From the NCBI RefSeq assembly GCF_002127325.2, contig NC_035448.2, forward strand, positions 128,413,144-128,477,143: 64,000 bases of DNA, in the 5' to 3' direction. Shown here piece by piece: positions 36,212-47,285 of the stretch (its first letter is position 1; the number at the start of each line of letters is the position of its first letter). Made by a program: the position numbers and the translations under genes. Under the pieces are notes generated by a model. The model saw only the letters and a program-made list of their open reading frames with translations. It was not told where the DNA came from and searched no databases. Source of the stretch: Helianthus annuus (Eukaryota > Streptophyta > Magnoliopsida > Asterales > Asteraceae).

Positions 36212-37250
36212 CTCCGGCTCTTGGCTAATTTCAAAAGAATTCTCACAACCAAATTGTGTCTTAGAGCTGCAATGCACGCATGGCATCCCTATTAAAACAA
36301 ACAGATGAGACCACTTTCATATAGCTTGTAAATTGTAATTGCAAACACAATGATAAAAAGAAGGTTTAAATGCCCAAAATTGCAAACCATTGAAACTTCT
36401 AAATTACCACAATTTCACCAAATAAAGTAGCTACATTTAAGATGACTTTCAAATCGTTTGACTCACTTCATTTTCAAATAGAACTTATAAATTCACCCCT
36501 GTGACCAGTGATGAATAAAAAAAAATAACCAACTTCAACCGACTTATAGTTAAATGGGTCGAGTAAAGATGATGAAACCTTAAATATTCCTTCCTGCTAA
36601 AGAGCTAAAGTAGTTAAAAATGTTGAGTACCTGCAGCGAAATGCAAAACCGAATATTAAATATAACACCAAAAATAACCATCAAGTAGAAAATGAAAACT
36701 CACCGACGATTAGCCTCGAAACCCTAAGATCCAACAAACTTGATTTATGTAATCGTGTATAATAATTTAACAACCCTAGAACTGTCAATTGCATAAACCA
36801 AACTGAAATCCATAGTCTCCCTAAAAATTTAAACATAAAAAAAAACTAAAACATAAGATTTGTACCTTTGAGGAGGTTACCGTCCGACGGAGGCTTTAGC
36901 CATTGCAACAATAGCCAAAACATCTTCTCCCTTGCTACCCTAAGACCTACAAAAGGTGAATAACATCAAAAAGAAAGGTGCATAACAACGTTCTTTCAAA
37001 ATTATATAATACTCGGTTCCAAATGTTTTACCTATTATCATAATAGCTCCATCAACTGGACATAAAATATCCTCATTTTTGGTCAATGTACTATTGAACA
37101 TCGCTGGTGTGGATGCTAATCTACACACAAGAACATATACTAAGGATATTGAGTAAATTATATCTTGAATGAAAAGCAAACATCACAGCTCCATTACCCG
37201 CAATGCACAACGTCAAAATCTACACCAGCAATTCCCCAAGAAGCTGCATC
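36212..37250 (-). pseudogene. Three exon-like islands with splice borders
   Basis: On the minus strand, blocks 37250-37198 (DAASWGIAGVDFDVVHCG), 36946-36881 (frame LRVAREKMFWLLLQW) and 36288-36212 (MPCVHCSSKTQFGCE) are each preceded by AG and followed by GTAA. They lie upstream of the membrane exon at 33.7 kb on the same strand and could be earlier pieces of a captured gene. No family is recognised and their joining is unproven. Confidence 0.3.
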
Positions 37251-38529
37251 CTGAAACCAGCAAATCAAGCCTTTAAAAACAAAACACAACACACATATAT
37301 ATAGACCTAATAAGATGAAAACAATTCAATAATCACATTTGCAACCTAATTTTGAGCAAAAAAAAAAAAACAATACCCGCCACTCGTTGTTAGACCATCG
37401 CCATTCTAGACCATACGAACCCTAGTCGTCACCGAGAACCTTTTTAGTCATCGCGAACGGCTAAAACAAAGATCTGGAAAAAATATCTAAATATAAATAA
37501 GATCATCTAAAACGACATGAATGTTAAAATCCCTAAATACGATATAATCGAGTATATATCTATAGAAAATACAATCAAAATCTATTAGATGAACATACTA
37601 ATTTGAATAATATGTGAAAATTTCAAAATCATACCGTGTTTTGCACAGCAGCGTTGTTGAATGAGGCGAATGAGTAATTAGGTTAATTAAGGAGTTTATG
37701 TAGTCGGGTCAAAATCCAGGTATGGTAAAACAATAACAATGAGAGAGAAGTGTCAGCTTTATGTGGTGGTGGAACCCTAGCCGCCGCCATGTGCCTTGAA
37801 CCATAACCATCAAAAGTAAAATCAAATCAATGAAAGCAATTGATCAAAAATCCTAATCTTAACAAAAAAAATTTGATGGAGAGGAATCGAACGGTAAGAT
37901 AAACATCAAAAGTAAAATCAAATCAATGAAAATAATTGATCAAAAACAAACCCTAGTCTGAACAAATCAATGTAATAAATCTGGAAAAAAAGCCATAACT
38001 GAAACTAATTCGTAAAAAAAACGAAATCTGAATAAAATAAATCCTAATCAAACCCGAAAATGTGAAATAGATTATGAAGACATCAAAACACAACACATTC
38101 GATCACCAAAGCTTGAATCAGAGAAGATCGCTTGAATCCGAAATCACGATTGAATCAAATCAATGAAAACATAACGACCAAAACATATCCAGATTAAACC
38201 TTCGGAGCGGTAAATAAAACGGGGCTTCAGGCTATTTAATCGGCATTAGGGTTTGATTAGATGAATCATGTGATTGACGTTAGGGTTTGGGAAGAATAGC
38301 AAAACAAAAAATCAAGATTACCTAATTGTTGATCCGAAGGAATGCAGAGGATTAAGGAAAAATAAGGATTGTTTGATTTACAGGATGAATGAAGAAGATG
38401 AATACATGATGGATCTGATGTAGGAGATGAAGTTGTCTGTTAGGGTTTAGAGAGAATAAGTGAAAAAGTGATGGTTGTGACTTTTAATATAGATCCGAAT
38501 GAACGGGTGTAGGATGATCCGAACTCAAA
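37251..38529 (-). other. Leader-like 5' region of Helitron 2
   Basis: No credible frame. The minus strand shows TCTATATTAAAAG, then several AAACCCTAA and a CT-rich stretch, like the leader after the 5' end of Helitron 1. Tandem similarity AACATCAAAAGTAAAATCAAATCAATGAAA occurs in part at 37805 and 37900. Confidence 0.4.
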
Positions 38530-38668
38530 ACGGATCCCGCCTCTTTTGTGTTAAAATCGTGAATGTAGAAGCAAAATCTCAATTCCCTCTTAAACTCACC
38601 ATCAAAAGTTGCCACATCAGCAAAAATGGCCAAAATCAAATGCCACCTAGCCCAAATCCATCTCATTT

Positions 38669-38672
<4 letters not shown>
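38530..38672 (-). other. Helitron 5' subterminal sequence
   Basis: The complement shares AAATGAGATGGATTTGGGCT, TTTGGCCAT, GCTGATGTGGCAA and GGCGGGATCCG, in this order, with 7974-8104 of Helitron 1. A TA repeat adjoins it, as in Helitron 1 (TCTATATATA). Confidence 0.75.

Positions 38673-38755
<83 letters not shown>
38673..38755. repeat. (TA)n microsatellite
   Basis: About 40 TA units between the Helitron 5' sequence and a TIR element. The 91-codon plus-strand frame running through it (Ile-Tyr repeats) is an artefact. Confidence 0.9.
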
Positions 38756-38758
<3 letters not shown>

Positions 38759-39795
38759 GGTAGGGATATGGTAAAAAGTGTCTAAAATGTAAGAAGGGTA
38801 AGAAGTGTTTTAAACCATTGGATATTTGATCTAATGGTTGAGATCAATAGGGTATAAAATGTAAATTGTGTTTTAATTAGAAGGACCTTATGTAAAAATT
38901 GAAGGGCAATAGTGACTTTTCCAACGTTTCAAATATGGTAACCGTTTCAAAACCCCCATCAACTTCCTAAAGATCAGCGAATTATATGGTAACCATCATC
39001 AATCTCCAAAAAATCAACGAATTTCTTCATACTTTATCATAAATAGATCTATAATCAGATTCATGGCGTGGTGTTTTAAAACAACTGCATAAATTGACTA
39101 TGATTCAGGTCATGGTGTTTTACTTGGAGACATTATTCATGTCGTGGTGTTTTAAACGCTTATGATTCAAGTCATGGTGTTTTATCTGGAGACATTATTC
39201 ATGGCGTAGTGTTTTATCAATAGAAAACATTCCCAGATTTTAAAACACCATGACTATGATTCAAGTCATGGTGTTTTATATGGAGACATTGTTCATGGCG
39301 TGGTGTTTTAAAACATCTATGATTCAAGTCATGGTGTTTTATCAGGAGACATTGTTCATGGCGTGGTGTTTTATCAATACAAAAACATTCCCAGATTTTA
39401 AAACACCATGACTATGATTCAAGTCATGGTGTTTTATCTGTAGACATTGTTCATGGTGTGGTGTTTTAAACATCTATGATTCAAGTCATGGTGTTTTATA
39501 TGGAGACATTGTATAATCAGATTCATGGCGTGGTGTTTTAAAATAACTGGATAAATTGACTATGATTCAAGATGGTCGGAGAAGATGATCTGAATTGGAG
39601 ATGGAGATGAAACGATCAATCCCTAAAAATTCTCATCGCCAGTTTTTTTTTCAGTTATATTGTAAATCAATTAAATGACAAAAATGTATAATTACTAATC
39701 TACCCTTTTGAATTAATTAAGAGGAGGGACACTTGACATTCCAAGATTATTTCTTACACTTCTTACAAAAGATGGACTTTTTACAGGATCCTTTA

Positions 39796-39798
<3 letters not shown>
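38756..39798. mobile_element. TIR transposon 1 (about 1.04 kb) inside the TA repeat
   Basis: Left end AGGGTAGGGATATGGTAAAAAGTG and right end (other strand) AGGTAAAGGATCCTG then TAAAAAGTCC are imperfect inverted repeats; both continue with TGTAAGAAG and GTAAGAA. It is bordered by TA repeats on both sides and has no coding capacity. Its subterminal AATTAGAAGG / AAAAGGGTAGATTAGTAATT resembles TIR transposon 2. The superfamily is not determined. Confidence 0.65.
39065..39560. repeat. TCATGGYGTGGTGTTTTA minisatellite with two perfect palindromes
   Basis: About a dozen copies of a word like TTCATGGCGTGGTGTTTTA, alternating with GATTCAAGTCATGGTGTTTTA and TGGAGACATT. At 39241-39278 and 39399-39436 a perfect 15-bp inverted repeat, TAAAACACCATGACT with its complement around an 8-base loop, is formed. 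Confidence 0.85.

Positions 39799-39847
<49 letters not shown>
39799..39847. repeat. (TA)n microsatellite
   Basis: TA run between TIR transposons 1 and 2; both elements border it directly. Confidence 0.9.
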
Positions 39848-39849
<2 letters not shown>

Positions 39850-40305
39850 ATAATGCTCTATAAAAACCCCATTTTTTAAGAAACTTAGTAAACTCAACAT
39901 GTGGCTCTCATATGTCCACGTATCCATATCCATTTCAATTACCTTTTTGAATAGAAGGGTAAATTAGTAATTGTCCCAACCCAAGATACTTTTCCCATCT
40001 TGATTTGACTTTAATAATTAATGCCCATCAACTCCAGTGTACAAATTACCCATCCCCATATTTTTTTTATAATTTCTCTTTTCATATCTCCATTAACATC
40101 TTTCTCAACAAGTTCATGCTTTCTCCATTAATTTCCATGGAGACAAATCCACCAACATTGGAGTTAATGTCGCCGATCCATAGTTTCCCCAACAGGTTCC
40201 ATTTTCCATTAACTTCATATCTGTTTCAAGTTCTACCCAAGATCCATTTCCATGAACTTCATTTCGGTTTCAAGATCCACCATTTCAAAACCTCGATTTA
40301 AAGAT

Positions 40306-42194
40306 TGATGGAGAGTGTGAAACCCGAGTGTTAACGTGCTTATTTTACGTGTCTTATTGTAGTTTAAGGGATAATGTCTCTTGAATATGTTAACTACGTA
40401 TGTTTGTGGTTTTACAGGTAAAACGTGTAATACGGCGAAGTTAGAGAGTTTAGTGATGAAATGAGACAAGCACGGATGATTATTAGAGAGATATCATGCT
40501 AAACGGGAATTGTTCAGATCAAGAGATAACTCAAATGTGCGAAACATGTGATGAGATGAAGTTCAGGGGGGCTGTTTGTTATTTGCTGAAAGTTGAAATT
40601 AAGTAAACAAGAAGTCTGCATGTAAGGAACATAAGTTACGGTACTTGATGCGTAGTCTACGGCTGAAAAAGCACAAGTGGACAGAAGATGAGAACCGTAG
40701 CCTACGGTTTTAGTCCGTAGCTTACGGTTGAAAATATGGAGCATCATGATATTGTGGAAAGTTATTAAAAGGTTTAAAACCCTAAAGTGGAGGTGTGTCA
40801 CGTGAATAATTGTAGACAAAAAGCAAATCATACAATCTTGGGAGGATACACACCGACATCATAAGCACTTTTGGGGGGTTTGACTTTTGTTGAGGCCAAT
40901 AACAAATCACTCATCAACATATAGATTGGAGGCAGCCGCACACATCGAAAGGAGAAAGGGGACTGTTGATTGGGCCGCCTTGGAGGTAATTGGAACATGG
41001 GCCGATATCATCACATCCATCAGCCATTATCACGAGGACAAGGGGTTTTATTTTAATGGAAAATCAATTCATCATCACGGTCCAATGGGCTGCCAATCCA
41101 TGTGAAGATGGGCCGCCATATGCACGTGAAGAGAGAGGCAGGGGATATGACATGAATTTGAAGAGGTGGACACGTGAAGGGAAGGACATGGGACTTGATT
41201 TTCACTTCACACAATAGTCAAACAACATCACATGATCATCACGTGAGCCGCCATATTCACAAGGGAAGTCAACAATCCATTCATTTATTAGAAAAGAGAA
41301 TCATCATCATAGTGGGCCGATATATGAGAACAAGTGGGCTGACAACACATGTGATTGTGATTATTGTTACTTTTCATCATCCAAAAATTGATTCTTAGTT
41401 TTTGGAATTGGGCCGACATATTTGTGGAGACATTGGGCCACAGATGTGACGGGGAAGAGACTTCTTGGAATAGAGTTGGCACACATTCACGCAGACTTGG
41501 ATTTTTGAGGGGATCATCACATCATATATCTCGACGGCAGACAAGGGGGGCATGATGACCGAAGATATTGAAGATCATCTCACCAACATGAGCGGCTAGT
41601 CGTTTTATGGTTTCCTCCGGATGGAGGGTTTTTGTAAGTTGATTGATATTATGTGTTGACACAATCGTTTTACCTGGTGATCTAAGCATTCGATGCTTTT
41701 CACCATTGATTTGATTTCTTGATTGTAAACAATTACGTTTATTTAAACCTTAATTTCTAAGCATTCAGTTCCCGAGAGTTCTAGTAATTGGGATATATTT
41801 GACATGGGGTTAGGGTTTGTAAATTGTGATTGATAATCATTCGATAACCTCCCGTTATGTATTGACCGGAGTACTTAGTCGTTGGTTATCACAATTAATG
41901 AATCAAAATTAACACCTATGTCTATGTAGGTAACGATTAAACACATAGTTGAAGTTAATTGCAAAACCTGAAATCTGGAGGAACCATCTTCTCTCTCATT
42001 GATTTAAAACACAAATTTTTATTCCTTAATTTAGCTATTTCTCACAATCAAACAAACCGATTTTCTCATTCAGTAATATTTAATCAGTCCTTTTCATTAA
42101 GACATTTTCCACAGTCCTCCCTTGGTTCGATACCCTGCTTATTCTATACTAATAGTTTAAATAGGTTTTTGTATGTCACTAACGACAGACATCA
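40306..42194 (+). repeat. Gypsy B solo LTR with target duplication (1889 bp)
   Basis: Starts TGATGGAGAGTG and ends ACAGACATCA (TGATG/CATCA inverted ends). AAGAT flanks it at 40301-40305 and 42195-42199, so by itself it is a complete solo LTR. The same LTR occurs at 49648-51536. Frames inside (40005-41555) are short and not conserved as proteins. Confidence 0.88.
40651..40772 (+). promoter_or_regulatory. Gypsy B U3: CCGTAG-N-CTACGG palindromes and TATA-like box
   Basis: Three CGTAGnCTACGG-type palindromes (40651-40662, 40695-40707, 40715-40727; the last with one arm change) lie 36-112 bp upstream of TATTAAAAGG at 40763-40772. The same arrangement is present in the right LTR, with the central palindrome at 50038-50050. 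Confidence 0.6.
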
Positions 42195-43236
42195 AAGATC
42201 CCCACTGACGGGAACGTCATTCACAACGAGTTCCCTACTGACGAGGACAAGAATGATCAAGGTTTTTCATCCTTTTTTTTGATGGGTTCGAGTTTTTTTT
42301 TTCTTTTTTACACCCCTAATTCAGCTTTACATGTTAATTTCTTAAAAGAAATCGAAGAACCAAGATACTGTCGAAGAATCAAGATCCTGTCAATAATAAG
42401 TTGGTTTTGATTTTTAATTGTCATTTACTTTGATTTTCGTTCTTCACAATTGGTTTTATTTTTTCCAGAATTAAGAATGTTGTCAAAAGATTAATTATTT
42501 TTCAATACCATTGATTATTGTTTAAAAAAAATGACGTTTATAGGTAATAAATTTCAATACTATTGATTTTAGTTTGGTTTTCATTCTCCTGGTGTTTATA
42601 AATTTTGATTTTGATTCATGGATTACTTGTTTTGGTTTCAAACTCGTTTGATTTTGATCCATGGATTAGTTATTTTTGTGTTAAAAAAATGTGTTTGTTG
42701 GTTTGGGGATTTTGATCTGAACAGTAACTGTTTTTTTGTTGGTTTGGTTGCCTTGTTTGGTGCTTTTTGATCTGAATAGTAACTGTTTTTTGTTGGTTAG
42801 GTTGCTTTGTTTTGGGCTTTTGATCTGAATAGTAACTGTTTTTGTGCGTTATAGTACAGAAACAGACCCATAACATGTGTTAATCCCCTTTTAGAATGAT
42901 ATATAACGTGTGTTGCTTTACAGAAACAGAACAATAAAGATATTCAATCGTGGTTTCGTCAAACGTGGATCAGATACTCAAGGATCATGACCATGTTTAT
43001 GTTGCAGCACAACACAACTAACACATGTTATAGTTTGAACTTCTCGGACATGCATGTGTTACATGTGACATGAAACCCATGTACAACGTTACACGTGTTA
43101 CGTGTGACATGAAAACACATTTTTATCACTTCCCTGGCATACGCACACCCACATGTTTACAAACCGTTTCAAGACCGACCCAAACAATAAAGCAAGGGTA
43201 GCCGCTGAAAAGCTAAGGCAGCAACGGTAGCCGCTG
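42195..43236 (+). repeat. Duplicated downstream flank, left copy
   Basis: Runs from the target duplication AAGAT to AACGGTAGCCGCTG. It matches 51537-52581 with about 99% identity. It belongs to the interior of TIR transposon 2. At 43236/43237 the sequence switches abruptly into gypsy A integrase. Confidence 0.88.
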
Positions 43237-46200
43237 ATTGCAAAAATGGGTACCTCTATCACTTATCAAAGCTTTTGGTGTCCCGAAGCGAGAAAACAAT
43301 TTTTTCAGAAATTTTACCACTACTCTTCCATCATTTGTTGGGAGAGCCTCGGCCTCCGCCCATTTAGACAAGTAATCGACTGCCACAAGTATATATTTGT
43401 TTCCTTTTGACGGCGGGAAAGGTCCCATGAAATCGAGTCCCCACACATCAAAGATTTCACAAACGAGAATGCCATTTTGAGGCATTTCGTTTTTGGAAGA
43501 AATATTACCTGATCTTTGGCAAGCATCACATGTCTTTACAAGGTTTTGTGCATCCTTGTAAATGGTTGGCCAATAAAACCCTGAATCAAATACCTTTCGT
43601 GCGGTACTTGCGGCACCATGATGTCCTCCGTATGGACCTTCATGACAATGACGGAGAATTCTTCGTGCTTCATTACCATGGACACACCTTCGGATGAGCT
43701 GGTCGGCACACATTTTGAAAAGAAAGGGGTCTTCCCAAAAGTAATGCTTTACATCAGCAAAGAATTTCTTTCTTTGATGATGTGGCCATCCTTTGGTGAC
43801 TATACCGCTAGCTAGGTAATTAGCATAGTCGGCATACCATGGCTCTTGTCTACACTCCATCATCTCCAAGGATTCTGTCGGAAATTTCTCATTGATTTGC
43901 TCGTCCCTGGTCGTTTCCAAAGCTGGGTCTTCTAGGCGTGAGAGATGATCTGCAGCAGTGTTTTCTGCTCCTCTTTTGTCCTTGATTTCGATGTCGAATT
44001 CTTGGAGGAGTAGAATCCATCTGATCAAACGGGGTTTTGCGTCTTGTTTCTTGAAAAGGTACCTGATGGCTGCATGGTCTGTATAGACTACAGTTTTAGA
44101 AAGAACAAGGTAAGAACGGAATTTATCAAAAGCAAACACCACTGCTAGTAATTCTTTTTCTGTAGTTGTATAATTTTCTTGTGCATCATTAAGCGTTTTA
44201 CTAGCATAATAGATTGGGTGAAAATGCTTTTCTTTTCTTTGTCCCAAGACTGCTCCAACAGCAAAGTCACTTGCATCACACATGATTTCGAAAGGAAATT
44301 TCCAATCGGGTGCTATCATGATGGGTGCATTGACTAGCATTTCTTTGAGGGTTAGAAATGCTTGATTGCATTCCTTGTCAAAGATGAAGGGTGCATCTTT
44401 TTCAAGTAATTTTGTTAGAGGTCTTGAAATTTTTGAAAAGTCCTTGATAAACCTTCTATAAAATCCGGCATGCCCTAAGAAACTTCTGATTGCTCTTACG
44501 GAGGATGGTGGAGGTAATCGAGAAATAGTTTCTATTTTTTCTCGATCAACTTCCATTCCTTCGCTTGAGATTTTGTGACCGAGTACTATTCCCTCTGTTA
44601 CCATGAAATGGCATTTTTCCCAGTTAAGGGCGAGGTTAGTTTCTTCACATCGGGATAGCATTCGTTCAAGATTATCGAGGCATTGGTCATATGAATCTCC
44701 AAAGATGGAAAACTCGTCCATGAAGACTTCCATTGTCTTTTCTATCATATCATGGAAAATGGCCACCATACAACGTTGGAATGTTGCAGGCGCATTACAT
44801 AGACCGAACGGCATGCGTCGATATGCGAAAGTTCCGTAGGGACATGTGAAAGTTGTTTTCTCTTGGTCTTCTGGTGCTATCGGTATTTGAAAGTAACCTG
44901 AAAAACCATCTAAGAAACAATAAAATTTATGACCGGATAGTCGTTCTAACATTTGATCAATGAAGGGTAAAGGAAAGTGGTCTTTCCTTGTCGCTTCATT
45001 TAATCGCCTATAATCTATACAAACTCTCCATCCTGTGACAGTTCTCGTTGGTATTAATTCATTTTTCTCATTAGTTATTACCGTCATACCTCCTTTCTTT
45101 GGGACTACTTGGACGGGACTTACCCACGGACTATCGGAGATAGGGTAGATTAGTCCGACGTCAAGCAGCTTGATTACTTCATTTTTAACCACTTCTTGAA
45201 CATTGGGATTCACTCTTCGTTGTGGTTGAATTACTGTTTTGTAGTCATCATTCATTAAAATTTTGTGCGTGCACATGGAAGGGCTTATTCCTTTAATATC
45301 TACAAGCTTCCAGGCGATCGCGTTTTTGTGTTTTTTAAGCAGATTAACTAATTTCTCTTTTTCTATGTTACTTAATTTGGAAGAAAGAATTACAGGTAAA
45401 CTACCATCTTTGCCTAGGAAAGCATATTCCAAACCTTTAGGAAGTTCTTTGAGCTCAATGGGCGGGTCTTTAGAAGACACCTTATTTTGTGGCTCATCTA
45501 GATTAAGAACCTTAAAGGTTTGTTCTATGGCAATCTCTTCCTCGACAAAGTGATCATCTTCTTTAGTTGTATCGGGTGGTTCAGCTTCATCTTTAATTAG
45601 GGGGTCATTATTGCCAAAAGGATATTTCATTGAACGCTCAAGATCTATGCTTCTTTTGAATGCCCCTAATTGAAGAGGTAGATTGTTGAATTTCCGGTTT
45701 TTCAATGCTTTATGAGTTTGTACAAAAGGTTTTCCTAAGACTAGAGGGGCGTCATCAAGGATGACGAAGTCGGTTGGGATTACCAATTGATTTGTGTGAA
45801 CCAAAACATCTTCAACTACACCGATTGATCTTATCACTTTTCGATCGGATAGAAAAATGGGTATTTGAAGTGGAGTAAAATCACTAATACTTAATTTTTC
45901 AAAAATGTAGTTAGGCATTATGTTAACACAAAGATCTTTATCAATGGTGATATTACTAATAAATGAATTTTGAAAGAAACATGGAACCGGTGTAATGCTA
46001 ATTTCAAAAGGGTCTTCTTTTATTAGCGAAGTTTGATCATGGGTTAACTTAACACTTACTAATTCTTTGATTTTAGCACTAGTGTTTAACTCTTTTAAAA
46101 ACTTTGCATGAGGGGTTACTAAACAATGATTTTCGAAAGTAGGTGACAAGAGGTTAATTTCTTCAAAATTAGACTCTTCATGAATTTTAACATTATCGGA

Positions 46201-46893
46201 CTCACCTTTTTCATTGTTTAACTCATGTGTCGGTTTTTCACTTTCTTGTTCTTCCATTTTTACATTTTCAACTATCTCTACGTTATTATTACTGTTTAAC
46301 TCTTCTCTTGCGCGGGACTCCTCTTCCCTTGCGCGAGATTCTTTCATGTAACGTTCGATAGTTTTAATGTGTTCTAATATCCTATTGGTCACTTCGGTGA
46401 GAGAAAAAGAATTGGGATCCTCAAAGCTTGAATCCGGTTGTTCGATCCTTGGCTCCTCATAGTACTCATATGAAGTATATGGTTCACACCGTTGTTCTTC
46501 ATTGTAAGTATATGATGGATAAGGGTCGAAACTTTGTTCTTCATAGTACTCATATGAGGTGGGTTTTTCACGCCATGGTTCCTCATAATGAGAGTATGAA
46601 GGTGGTGGTTCATATCTTGAATCTTCAAAGTATGAGTATGAGGGCTCATACCTTGGTTCATCAAAATATGAGTATGAGGGAGGAGGTTCATACCTTTGGT
46701 CTTCATAGGATGTATATGAAGTTGATGGCTCGTACCTGGGCTCCTCATAATAATTGTATGAATCGGATGGTTGATATGAAGTATTATATTGAACCGAGCG
46801 TGCGTTACGACAATTAGTGCAATAATTACCCCTATAATCATCCTCATCATAGGTGTAGTTGTAACCTCTTGAGTATTGATCCATAAGAATCAC
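43237..46893 (-). pseudogene. Gypsy A gag-pol remnant: Tyr-rich repeats, protease, RT, RNase H, part of integrase
   Basis: An open frame of about 1220 residues; the likely start is [10 protein letters not shown], three codons in. Residues 40-150 are 17-20-residue repeats such as [12 protein letters not shown]. No capsid or CCHC knuckle follows, so most of gag is missing. The protease (from about 310) reads [17 protein letters not shown] where the lineage has a DLGA active site, so the catalytic Asp is deleted. RT (about 570-790) is otherwise typical, with [11 protein letters not shown] and [10 protein letters not shown], but its YxDD-type motif is FMDEF (near 44718) instead of FMDD. RNase H (from about 870) has [14 protein letters not shown] and [10 protein letters not shown]. 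Integrase keeps the HHCC region, LDFMGPF and ISDRGTHF, then ends CNQRLPLLP at the junction, losing the catalytic Glu. Confidence 0.88.
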
Positions 46894-47261
46894 TCAACAG
46901 ATCACAACCGAGTCTCGGGACCAGAAAACAAAAATAAAATGGAAACAGAAGCGGGACACGGCCCCGTGTCTGGTGAACACGGCCCCGTGTTCAGGTTCTG
47001 TATCTGGGCGTTTTAATTAAAGTTACTGGTCACGTTGGACACGGGGGCGTGTTCAGTGAGCACGGCCCCGTGTTCAGACTCTGTATCTGGGTATCTAACT
47101 AAAAATATGCAGCACGGGGGCGTGTTCAGCGAGCACGGCCCCGTGTTCAAGCTACTGTAAATGCAAACTAATCTAAAATGCAGAAAAAAATGCGCGCGTT
47201 TTAAAAAGGTTTTGAAAAACTGATTAGGCCGTCGATTTTAAGCTTTCTTAAAATCCTTGTG
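46894..47261 (-). repeat. Gypsy A leader with CACGGCCCCGTG palindromes
   Basis: Three pairs of 12-bp words near 46956-46993, 47038-47074 and 47114-47148. The word CACGGCCCCGTG is self-complementary apart from its centre; in two pairs its partner is CACGGGGGCGTG. AACACG/CGTGTT extensions lengthen the stems. Confidence 0.8.
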
Positions 47262-47279
47262 TCCCCGGCAACGGCGCCA
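47262..47279 (-). other. Gypsy A primer binding site (Asp tRNA type)
   Basis: The minus strand reads TGGCGCCGTTGCCGGGGA, the primer site typical of Athila/Tat-like gypsy elements, six bases inside the 5' LTR. Confidence 0.85.
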
Positions 47280-47285
47280 AAAACT

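Noticed and set aside
38499..38774. Frame with a run of Ile-Tyr repeats (also 55032-55220 minus)
   Set aside because: Translation of TA microsatellites.
43213..43236. Last codons of the gypsy A frame (QRLPLLP)
   Set aside because: They come from the duplicated flank after the breakpoint, not from integrase.
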